Part shown: piece by piece, positions 12,401-17,711 of the stretch
Numbering within the stretch: position 1 is the first letter of the stretch
Layout of the letters: every line of letters begins with the position of its first letter
Assembly (NCBI RefSeq): GCF_003050925.1
Contig: NZ_QAOV01000024.1
Span: 1 to 36,444, forward strand
Direction of reading: 5' to 3'
DNA: 36,444 nucleotides
Origin: Pseudomonas sp. GV085
GTDB taxonomy: Bacteria; Pseudomonadota; Gammaproteobacteria; Pseudomonadales; Pseudomonadaceae
The notes under the pieces: model-generated
Told to the model about the DNA's origin: nothing
Database searches by the model: none
The model's input: the letters and a program-made list of their open reading frames with translations, nothing else
Made by a program: the position numbers and the translations under genes

Positions 12401-14259
12401 TCAGGGCGGTCTACAAGGACGCCAATGGCGTGCTGGAGGAGGTGTTCTCGGCGCCGACCGCACCGATCACGCCGGCCGGTACCGGCACCGTCAATGTCCT
12501 GCCGGTTGGAGCGGTGCTGATCAGCGATACGACTCCGACGCCAGGCTTTGCCTTGACCGCCACGGATGCGTTCACCGACGCCAACGGGACCACGACTTCG
12601 GTGATTACCCATCAGTGGCAGGTGGGGAGCGGTGCGATCTTTACCGACATCGTCGGGGAGACGGGCACGACCTTCACGCCCAGCTCGGCGCAGACCGGTC
12701 AGCAATTGCGTGTCGTCGCGAGTTACGTCGATGACCTCGGCACACTCGAGCGGGTCACTTCTGCCGCAACGACAGTGGTCGGCCAACTGTTCGTCGGTAC
12801 CGCCGGTGATGACATATACACCGGCACGCCAGGCGACGACTTGGCCAGCGGAGGTGCTGGCAACGACATCCTGAGCGGCTTGGGCGGTAACGACATCCTC
12901 AATGGTGACGCAGGCAATGACATGCTCATCGGGGGGACGGGTGCCGATACCATGGCCGGCGGTGTGGGCGACGATGTCTACGAAGTCACCGATCTCGGGG
13001 ACGTGGTGACCGAGCTTGGCGGTGAGGGCAACGACACGGTCTGGACCTCGCTCTCGGGCTACACGCTGAGTGCCAACGTCGAAAATCTGTTTTTCGGCGG
13101 CAGCGGCGACTTTGCGGGCACCGGCAACGCGCTCGACAACACGCTCGTGGGTGGTGCGGGTAACGACGTCCTGATCGGTGGCGCAGGTGCCGACACGATG
13201 GCTGGCGGTGGCGGCAGCGATGTCTACGAAGTCACCGAGCTTGGGGACGTGGTGAGCGAGAACGCCGGTGCCGGCAGCGACACGGTCTGGACCTCGCTCG
13301 GGAGCTACGTCCTGGGTGCCAACGTCGAAAATCTGTTTTTCGGCGGCAACGGCGACTTTGCGGGCACCGGCAACACGCTCGACAACACGATCGCGGGGGG
13401 GGCGGGTAATGACGTCCTCGTCGGTGGCGCAGGTAACGACATCCTCATCGGTGGCGCAGGTACCGACACGATGGTCGGTGGCGTCGACAACGATGTCTAC
13501 ACAGTCGACAACCTCGGGGACGTGGTGACCGAGCTCGCCGGTTCTGGTAACGACACGGTCTGGTCCTCGCTCGGGAGCTACGTCCTGGGTGCCAACCTCG
13601 AAAACCTGTTTTTCGGCGGCAGCGGCAACTTTGCGGGCACCGGCAACGCGCTCGACAACGTGATCGCGGGGGGGGCAGGTAATGACATCCTCGTCAGTGC
13701 CGCAGGTAACGACCTCATCATCGGTGGCGCAGGTGCCGACACGATGACCGGCGGTGTCGGCAACGATGTCTACGAAGTCACCGACCCTGGGGACGTGGTG
13801 ACCGAGCTTGGCGGCGAGGGTATTGACACGGTCTGGACCTCGCTCGGGAGCTACGTCCTGGGTGCCAACGTCGACAACCTGTTTTTCGGCGGCAGCGGCG
13901 ACTTTGCGGGCACCGGCAACGCGCTCGACAACACGATCGCGGGGGGGGCGGGTAATGACGTCCTCGTCGGTGGAGCAGGTAACGACGTGATGAGTGGCGG
14001 CGTCGCCGGCAACGATATCTTCGCGTTTGCCCCAGGCTTCGGCACCGATACGATCCTGAACTTCGGAGCCAATCCGGGCGCAGGGCAGGACTTGCTCGAT
14101 ATCAGGGGGATGGGGGTCACCAGCGCGGTGTTCGCGACCAACGTGAGCATAACGGCTGACGGGGCGGACACGGTGGTTGGGATTGGAACGGACTCCATCC
14201 GCCTGGTGGGTGTCAGCAGCGCGGCCGTTGATCAGACGGACTTCATTCTGGTCGTCTGA
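3445..14259 (+). CDS. Giant secreted double heme peroxidase with RTX repeats (PehA-like)
   Basis: This is a 3604-residue predicted calcium-binding peroxidase exported by a type I system. Module 1: animal-type heme peroxidase with distal pair D182-H183 (FGQFFDHGLDL), the EMQYQHLVFEEF segment and proximal H560 (FRFGHSML), then NLARGRD; RTX nonapeptides about 945-1070; an Ig-like domain about 1395-1515. Module 2 repeats this: distal H1708, proximal H2089, RTX about 2450-2590, then two Ig-like units. The RTX tail is about 3116-3525. The end, DFILVV, fits an RTX-type secretion signal. The start at 3445 has GAGGAAA before it; an upstream in-frame ATG at 3355 lacks one. From memory the architecture matches Pseudomonas putida PehA (PP_2561). 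No ABC transporter, adaptor or dedicated outer-membrane channel gene is adjacent, so export must use distant genes. Confidence 0.88.
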   Translation: MASFNKSDLEFILEQIFIAERHAAGASLVDMLPNVEVPFGLRTVSGFGNNLANPQFGAADNFFPRLTTPVFNTAQVQPVGFFGPTDPGGTTPTSYLQTSGAVFDAQPRIISNLIVDQTANNPAAVAAAAANPGSQVVTSPGLDGLFGTADDVSVFQIPNITPDAGLTAPFNAWMTFFGQFFDHGLDLVTKGGSGTVFIPLQPDDPLFVPGSPTNFMVLTRATNLPGPDGILGTADDVHDQSNTTSPFVDQNQTYSSHPSHQVFLRGYELNAAGDPVATGKLITNRDLGVDGVFGTADDVEIGGMATWKVVKAQAHDLLGINLTDADVFDLPLLATDAYGNFIKGPNGLPQVVMKGADGIAGTADDILVEGNRAAPISLTNAVRTGHQFLIDIAHSADPTGGLTADADTVIGGPQAPGTYDNELLDAHYIAGDGRVNENIGLTTVHSVFHHEHNRLVDQTKATVLASADLVFLNQWLMPDAQLAALPVTAADIAALHWNGERLFQAAKFGTEMQYQHLVFEEFARTVQPQVDVFLAPMGNDTTIDASIVAEFAHTVFRFGHSMLVETVDRFDPNFNVVGDGNPIDPGNQQTGLIAAFLNPLAFAASGPTPEQAAGAIVRGLTRQVGNEIDEFVTDAVRNNLVGLPLDLPALNLARGRDAGIPSLNAARREFYHMTGDSQLTPYTSWADFVQHMKHPESLINFIAAYGTHSTITSATTLAGKRAAAADLVLGSATAPADRLDFLHSTGAWASTAGADGILNTADDVTTTGLDAVDFWIGGLAEEKMPFGGLLGSSFNFVFETQLENLQNGDRFYYLARTAGLNFGTELENNSFANLVMLNSDATHLSANIFLTPAFTLETDPTRQFNQSVVAGPDGILVDNPLTPVNEAADNLPANADPFGPSIHPIGSPRIDHFTPLVIRDNPATVGLDTNYLHYTGGDTVVLGGTVGNDILIAGDSDDDTVYGDAGNDRLDGGYGNDNVFGGTGDDIITDIGGDDTIHGEDGNDVIQAGNSTLAGSNLVLGGAGKDFVITTEDISTIFGGTGDDFILGAKVNLSPQGGEGDDWIEGGTQDGAVGDNNSPTLTDDIPGNDIFIGKGGFDEMIGEGGDEVFVASDAQDKMDGMSGFDWTTYKNDKFGVTVDMVTPFFSPYHPVADAAGNIVGAVGQSADAVYDRFAEVEGLSGSAFADFLRGDDQNAAIIANFTARGSILTNFDLVSGLRAFVGAAAAGPDGIVGTADDQFGAGNIILGGDGSDIIEGRGGSDLIDGDSWLNVRISVRQNIDGTGPEIASFDGMEPLIPLMLNGTFNPGQLVAVREILPGTSVGGAAFDTVNFMGPLANYTIAVNGIVVDPAVPLDIAATDIVTVTDNVGKEETDRLTHIERLQFSDQAVVLVQGVNAEPVGALTVDNTAPTVGQTLTVSAAGITDADNAGGRINNSISYIWQVELAPGSGVFEDIILGPGRIGIGFTRADAPTLTVTADLAGLAVRVKGIYADDNGVTEQVFSAPTTAVVAGVPAPAAAPSLIDPQTTAPSNGVRYTQSDLAFILDQIKIAEHHAAGENLVTLLPNIRVPYGLRTVEGTDNNLLHPEFGAADNVFPRLTTPDFRTAEAGTSYTQTSGLVNDSQPRTISNLIVDQTASNPAAVAATFDPGLDGILGTADDVLKVGSQVITGTRTDGTTFQTFFNSNVSTDAGLTAPFNQWMTFFGQFFDHGLDLVTKGGSGTVFIPLQPDDPLFVPGSPTNFMVLTRATNQPGPDGILGTADDIHENSNTTSPFVDQNQTYSSHPSHQVFLRAYELNAAGDPVATGKLIENRDLGADGVFGTADDVGIGGMATWKVVKAQAHDLLGIDLTDADFNNVPLLATDAYGNFIKGPNGFPQVVMVGPDGIAGTADDVLVEGNPAAPISLVDAVRTGHAFLNDIAHSAVPIDDVTGAALLPDVDTVVGGTPAPGFYDNELLDAHYIAGDGRVNENIGLTTVHSIFHHEHNRLVDHTMAVVLATAASGDVSFLNEWLLTPVTAVPVDTTTLDWNGERLFQTAKFGTEMQYQHLVFEEFARTIQPMVDPFFAPGQVYDTAIDPSIVAEFAHTVYRFGHSMLLEQVDRLDPNFASSDIGLIQAFLNPIAFAGSGPTPEQAAGAIVRGVTRQVGNEIDEFVTEALRNNLLGLPLDLPAINLARGRDTGIPSLNAARREFYLPTGDAELKPYTSWADFVQHIKHPESLINFIAAYGTHATITGALTLADKRAAAADLVLGSATAPADRVDFLNSTGAWASTAGADGILNTADDVTITGLDNVDFWVGGLAEEKMPFGGMLGSTFNFVFENQMEKLQDGDRFYYLERTASMDFGAELENNTFATLVMANTDATHLSARVFLTPSFILETDQTRQYNPSVVAGPDGIVGTIDDLPVTADPFGPSNHPIGSPRSDFLTPLVIRDNPGTVGPDTNYLHYTGADTVVLGGTPGNDILIAGDSDDDTVYGDAGNDRIDGGYGNDQLLGGTGDDIITDIGGDDVIHGEDGNDVIQAGNGLNLILGQAGQDFIITGEDAADSSGGLGNDFILGSKANEFARGGEGDDWIQNGSADGAAGDNFDAFGDDKIIGNDVFMGDGGPDNFDGEGGDDIMVGSPSEADVYIGFSGYDWATYKDDPVGVTIGLNSSQRFFDQPAVPGSTASILARLDLVEGLSGSAHADFLIGDDSTAVTLAIAGATGSVLTNLDLISGLRAFVGAAAAGADGIVGTADDKFDGGNIILGGAGSDVIEGRVGDDLIDGDKWLNVRISVRQNIDGTGPEIATFDSMTPLVPLMLNGTYNPGQLQIVREILTAPGPDFDTALYSGNFADYTVVENVNGTVTVTDSVAGRDGIDTLSNIERLQFSDQAIVLGGLNSAPVGSLRIDDPTPAVGQTLTVSAADITDADNTATGGAITSPISFFWQFEPSPGSGVFQDVTFFAAGETARAEGTTVTVSTEFMVAPPATLIGAVPAIPQLVVPTGLALRVRAVYKDANGVLEEVFSAPTAPITPAGTGTVNVLPVGAVLISDTTPTPGFALTATDAFTDANGTTTSVITHQWQVGSGAIFTDIVGETGTTFTPSSAQTGQQLRVVASYVDDLGTLERVTSAATTVVGQLFVGTAGDDIYTGTPGDDLASGGAGNDILSGLGGNDILNGDAGNDMLIGGTGADTMAGGVGDDVYEVTDLGDVVTELGGEGNDTVWTSLSGYTLSANVENLFFGGSGDFAGTGNALDNTLVGGAGNDVLIGGAGADTMAGGGGSDVYEVTELGDVVSENAGAGSDTVWTSLGSYVLGANVENLFFGGNGDFAGTGNTLDNTIAGGAGNDVLVGGAGNDILIGGAGTDTMVGGVDNDVYTVDNLGDVVTELAGSGNDTVWSSLGSYVLGANLENLFFGGSGNFAGTGNALDNVIAGGAGNDILVSAAGNDLIIGGAGADTMTGGVGNDVYEVTDPGDVVTELGGEGIDTVWTSLGSYVLGANVDNLFFGGSGDFAGTGNALDNTIAGGAGNDVLVGGAGNDVMSGGVAGNDIFAFAPGFGTDTILNFGANPGAGQDLLDIRGMGVTSAVFATNVSITADGADTVVGIGTDSIRLVGVSSAAVDQTDFILVV
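3454..12470 (+). repeat. Internal tandem duplication of the peroxidase/RTX/Ig module
   Basis: About 3454-7960 and 8044-12455 encode two collinear copies of the same module. Near-identical landmarks recur in the same order: SDLxFILxQI, DNxFPRLTTP, FGQFFDHGLDLVTKGG, HHEHNRLVD, NLARGRD, MPFGGxLGS, the first RTX block and NVRISVRQNIDGTGPE. Nucleotide identity is high over long stretches, which indicates one duplication of roughly 4.5 kb followed by divergence. Confidence 0.85.
12937..13990 (+). repeat. Four RTX tail repeats of about 240-275 bp
   Basis: Each unit encodes GGAGADTMxGG, then NDVYxVxxLGDVV, then NDTVWTSLGSYxLxANVENLFFGG, then FAGTGNALDN. Units start near 12937, 13180, 13450 and 13724. 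Units differ by whole inserted nonapeptides (GGAGNDVLV), consistent with recombination between repeats. The pattern is typical of hemolysin-type calcium-binding beta rolls. Confidence 0.8.
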
Positions 14260-14300
14260 GGTCCTGGTCAGTACCGTCGCAGGAGGGCGGAACAGTAGAG

Positions 14301-14332
14301 GGGAGGGCATGGATGCCCTCCCTTTCTCTTTT
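14301..14332 (+). terminator. Rho-independent terminator of the peroxidase gene
   Basis: An 8-bp GC stem (GGGAGGGC 14301-14308, GCCCTCCC 14315-14322) with a 6-nt loop is followed by TTTCTCTTTT. It lies 42 bp after the stop codon. Confidence 0.85.
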
Positions 14333-14532
14333 CAATCAAATGCCCATTAGTTATCGGGGGGCAGCAGCGTTAGCATTGCCTGTGAACAGGATCACCTTGC
14401 AATTTGTGTCAGTAATGCTGGCTTAATCTGGATTCGCTGATATCTCGCGCAATCGGCGCCTTGCGCAAGGCAACCGAGAGCGTGTGCTCAATTGATTGTT
14501 AGTACTATTTCTGACGGCTACACTCCAACCCC
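14333..14532 (+). promoter_or_regulatory. Candidate copper operon control region
   Basis: This 200-bp region precedes the copper operon. It contains a perfect 14-bp palindrome, GCCTTGCGCAAGGC, at 14458-14471. A possible -10 box TACTAT lies at 14503-14508 without a good -35 box. The palindrome would centre about 50 bp upstream of the implied start, a usual place for an activator site. The assignment is inference; I could not match it to a known copper-response box. Confidence 0.35.
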
Positions 14533-14874
14533 ATGAAACGCTACCTGCGGTTTTGCCTCATTTTCGTGATTAGCCTGGCGCTTCCCCTCAGCGGGATGGC
14601 GGGCGTTCAGGCACCGACAGAACCTTGCCCGATGAAGACGATGGGCATGGCGATGATGGACGATATGGGGATGGACTGCTGCAACGATATGAAAAGCCCG
14701 ACCGAGCACGGCAAACCCTGCAAACCGGGCCAGGAATGCAAGACTGGCGGTATGCTGCAAGTCTCGATCGGCAAGCCTCCTGTCACGTTGTTCAGCCCTG
14801 TAGTGCTTTCCTCTTCCAGCGATTCCATGCCTGTACCGACCCCATCCGGGGTATGGCGACCGCCTCGCGTTTGA
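14533..14874 (+). CDS. Small exported Met/Cys-rich protein leading the copper operon
   Basis: This is a 113-residue protein with a clear signal peptide (about 1-24, ending near SGMAGVQA). The mature part is rich in Met and Cys: the stretch MGMAMMDDMGMDCC near 37-50, then CKPGQECKTGGM. That pattern fits periplasmic Cu(I)/Ag(I) binding. It lies 99 bp upstream of cusC on the same strand, and similar small Met-rich proteins often lead copper efflux operons in Pseudomonas. The C-terminal 40 residues are Ser/Pro-rich and low in metal ligands. Role as a copper chaperone or sensor accessory is inferred from composition and context. Confidence 0.7.
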   Translation: MKRYLRFCLIFVISLALPLSGMAGVQAPTEPCPMKTMGMAMMDDMGMDCCNDMKSPTEHGKPCKPGQECKTGGMLQVSIGKPPVTLFSPVVLSSSSDSMPVPTPSGVWRPPRV

Positions 14875-14973
14875 TTCCTGTTCCCCATTGAGCCTCATCC
14901 CGTTTTAGCAGGATGGCATAGCTGTGCGCATGTCTTTTGACGCGTGCAGTGGATGATCACAGGAATCGTAAAC

Positions 14974-16230
14974 ATGAACTCCAAGTGCTATTGCACAGGT
15001 CGGTCCCTCGTGGCCGGTCTGGCGGCAAGCGTACTGGCATTGCCGAGCTTGGCTGGCGCATTGACGCTCAATGAAGCGTTGCGGCTGGCCGAAACCAATG
15101 CGCCATCGCTGGCTGCACAAGATGCAAAGATCCAGGCTGCCAGCAGTGCGGCTATTCCAGCGGGTGAATTACCTGACCCCAAGTTGCTGGCAGGTGTGCA
15201 GAACTACCCCATCGGCGGCCCGGATCGCTGGAGCATCAACGACGACTTCATGACCATGCAAATGGTCGGGGTCAGGCAAGAGATGCCCAACGGCGACAAA
15301 CGCAAAGCACGCGTTGAGGTCGCCGATGCGGCCATTGATAGAGCTGCGGCAGAGCGTCGGGTTGCGCGATTGAACGTACGTCAATCCACGGCATTGGCCT
15401 GGATCAGCAGCTACTCGGTCGAGCGCAAAGATGCGCTGTTCCAGGACTTCTACAAAGAAAACCGCCTGCTGACCGATACCGTTCGCGCCCAGATCGCCGG
15501 CGGCCGTGCCCAACCTGCCGATGCGGTCACGCCGAAACAGGAGGCTGCGCAGTTGGCGGAACAGCAGGACGACCTGATCCGCCTGCGGGCGCAGACCCGT
15601 GCGACCCTCAAGCGCTGGATTGGTCCGGCGGCCAATGACGAGCTAACGGGTGGCTTGCCGCAATGGCCCGTCGATACGTCAGGGTATGCCCATAAGTTGC
15701 AGCAAAATCCCGCGCTGGCGGCTTTCACACCGATGACCCGCGAAGCCCAAGCCAAGGTGCGTGAAGCCGAGGCGGAAAAGCAGTCCGACTGGAGCTGGGA
15801 ACTCGATTACCAACGCCGCGGGCGGGAGTTCGGTGACATGGTCAGCGTGCAATTCACTTTCGATCTGCCGCTGTTCCCCGGCTCGCGACAAAATCCCAGG
15901 ATCGCCGCCAAACACGCCGAGCTCAATCAACTGGAAGCCGAGCGCGAAGCCCAGACACGCGAGCGCACCGAGCAATTGGAGGCAGACCTGGCCGACTATG
16001 AACGCTTGAACCGTTCCGTGCGCCGCGGTCAGGACAGCCTGGTCCCACTGGCCAAGGAAAAGGTCGGACTGAGCATGGCCAGCTACCGCGCTGGCAAAGG
16101 CGACCTGGCGCCGGTCATCGCGGCCCGACGTGAACTCATCGAGGCCCGCCTCAAACAAATCGACGTCGAAGAGCAGCGAGCGCTGACCAACGCGCGTTTG
16201 TATTTCAACTATGGAGAACCCAGCCAATGA
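14974..16230 (+). CDS. cusC: Outer-membrane efflux channel of the copper RND pump (TolC/CusC family)
   Basis: This is a 418-residue TolC-family protein. I chose ATG 14974 because AGGA (14961-14964) precedes it and a clean signal peptide follows (about 1-28, ending LPSLAGA before LTLNEALRLAE). Paired efflux-protein domains follow, with long coiled-coil stretches (the QLEADLADYERLNRSVRRGQ region) and the helix around YRAGKGDLAPVIAARREL. It would form the trimeric channel carrying Cu(I)/Ag(I) from the CusBA complex across the outer membrane. Its stop overlaps the cusB start by 4 nt, so the two are translationally coupled. CzcC-like specificity cannot be excluded from this protein alone; the partner CusA settles it. 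Confidence 0.88.
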   Translation: MNSKCYCTGRSLVAGLAASVLALPSLAGALTLNEALRLAETNAPSLAAQDAKIQAASSAAIPAGELPDPKLLAGVQNYPIGGPDRWSINDDFMTMQMVGVRQEMPNGDKRKARVEVADAAIDRAAAERRVARLNVRQSTALAWISSYSVERKDALFQDFYKENRLLTDTVRAQIAGGRAQPADAVTPKQEAAQLAEQQDDLIRLRAQTRATLKRWIGPAANDELTGGLPQWPVDTSGYAHKLQQNPALAAFTPMTREAQAKVREAEAEKQSDWSWELDYQRRGREFGDMVSVQFTFDLPLFPGSRQNPRIAAKHAELNQLEAEREAQTRERTEQLEADLADYERLNRSVRRGQDSLVPLAKEKVGLSMASYRAGKGDLAPVIAARRELIEARLKQIDVEEQRALTNARLYFNYGEPSQ

Positions 16231-17711
16231 ACACTCGAATCTGGAAAACGGCTGTGTTGACTGGCTTGTCGGTTGCCCTGGGGATCGCTGGCGGTTACTG
16301 GTTCTCTCAGCAACGCATCAACGCAATGCCTGATGCGGCTGCCGAGCAGAGTCCCAAGATGCAAGACGAACGCAAGGTGCTGTATTGGTACGACCCGATG
16401 GTCCCGCAGCAAAAGTTCGATAAACCGGGCAAATCGCCCTTTATGGACATGCAGTTGGTACCCCAATACGCGGATGGTGCAACCACCGGCGGCGCCATCA
16501 GCATCGACCCGGGACTGACTCAGAATCTGGGACTGCGCCTGGCAACTGTTACCCATGGCGTCTTCACTTCCAGCCTGGACGTGGTCGGCGTGCTGGCGTT
16601 CAACGAGCGGGATGTTGCTGTGATCCAGACACGTACCGCAGGTTTTGTCGAGCGGGTGTATGCCCATGCGCCTGGCGATGTGCTCAAGGCCAATGCGCCA
16701 TTGGCGGATATCCTGGTACCGGAATGGGCTGCGGCCCAGGAAGAATTTCTCGCCCTCAAGCGTAATGGCGATGCTGGCTTGCTGGCGGCGGCACGGCAAC
16801 GGATGCGCCTCACGGGGATGCCGGCAACGCTGATCACCCAGGTAGAGCGTAGCGGCAAGGTTCAGCCGATCTTGACCCTTACCAGCCCCATCAGTGGTGT
16901 GCTGCAAGAGTTGGATGTCCGAACGGGCATGACCGTGGCCGCCGGCGAGACGCTGGCTCGTGTCAATGGCTTGAGCAGCGTCTGGCTGGCGGTGGCCGTT
17001 CCAGAGTCGCAGACCGGGTCGATCATCGTCGGCCAGACCGTCGAAGCACGCTTTGCAGCCTTCCCGGGGACCGTGCTCAGCGGCACGGTCAGTGCGATTC
17101 TGCCCGAAACTAATGTGGACAGCCGTACCGTTCGCGTACGCGTCGAGCTGCCCAATCCTGACGGGCGTCTCAGGCCCGGATTGTCGGCGCAGGTGCGCCT
17201 GAACCACACGACCGAGCACAGTGTGTTGTGGGTGCCGAGCGAAGCGGTCATCCGCACTGGCCGACGCACGCTGGTGATGCTCGTCGAAGACGCGGGTCGC
17301 TACCACCCGGTAGAGGTGCAAGTCGGGCAGGAAAACGACGGCAAAACGGCGATATTGAAAGGCTTGCAAGAAGGTCAACAGGTGGTCAGCTCCGGTCAGT
17401 TCCTGCTCGACTCCGAGGCCAGCCTCAAGGGCATCGTCGCCAGCACGCTGGAAATGCCGGCATCTCCAACCGCTGCCTCTGCCCTTCATGAGGCCGAGGG
17501 GCAAATCGTCGAAATCAATAGTAAAGACGTGACGCTCGCCCACGGCCCTTTCAAGACGCTAGGCATGCCCGGCATGACCATGACCTTTGCGCTCGCCAAT
17601 CCAGCGCTGATGCAGGGGCTCCAGTCGGGCGACAAGGTTCGAGTATCAGTCAGCCAGACCGATGATGGTTTGCGCGTTGAGCGTCTGGAAAAACTGGGGG
17701 GGCAGCCATGA
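16227..17711 (+). CDS. cusB: Periplasmic adaptor of the copper RND pump with fused C-terminal CusF-like domain
   Basis: This is a 494-residue membrane fusion protein. The N-terminal anchor is about 7-27. A heavy-metal-binding segment lies at about 51-79 (YWYDPMVPQQKF and MDMQLVP). The barrel-sandwich and beta-barrel adaptor domains follow (about 115-390). The C-terminal about 415-490 is a CusF-like OB domain: AHGPFKTLGMPGMTMTF aligns with the CusF site, but the stacking Trp position is Met. Fused CusF domains occur in SilB-type adaptors, while E. coli CusB lacks one. A free CusF is also encoded downstream, so the operon has two CusF-type modules. It overlaps cusC and cusA by 4 nt each. Confidence 0.9.
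   Translation: MNTRIWKTAVLTGLSVALGIAGGYWFSQQRINAMPDAAAEQSPKMQDERKVLYWYDPMVPQQKFDKPGKSPFMDMQLVPQYADGATTGGAISIDPGLTQNLGLRLATVTHGVFTSSLDVVGVLAFNERDVAVIQTRTAGFVERVYAHAPGDVLKANAPLADILVPEWAAAQEEFLALKRNGDAGLLAAARQRMRLTGMPATLITQVERSGKVQPILTLTSPISGVLQELDVRTGMTVAAGETLARVNGLSSVWLAVAVPESQTGSIIVGQTVEARFAAFPGTVLSGTVSAILPETNVDSRTVRVRVELPNPDGRLRPGLSAQVRLNHTTEHSVLWVPSEAVIRTGRRTLVMLVEDAGRYHPVEVQVGQENDGKTAILKGLQEGQQVVSSGQFLLDSEASLKGIVASTLEMPASPTAASALHEAEGQIVEINSKDVTLAHGPFKTLGMPGMTMTFALANPALMQGLQSGDKVRVSVSQTDDGLRVERLEKLGGQP

Noticed and set aside
11470..14310. A 946-codon open frame on the minus strand opposite the peroxidase tail, and a 647-codon one at 4210-6153
   Set aside because: They lie antisense to a well-supported RTX gene. 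GC-rich repetitive codons leave the opposite strand stop-free, and the translations are repeat echoes with no domain or ribosome site.
14974..16230. TolC-family gene as the type I channel for the giant peroxidase
   Set aside because: It is overlapped by cusB and cusA, lies after a strong terminator, and belongs to the copper pump.
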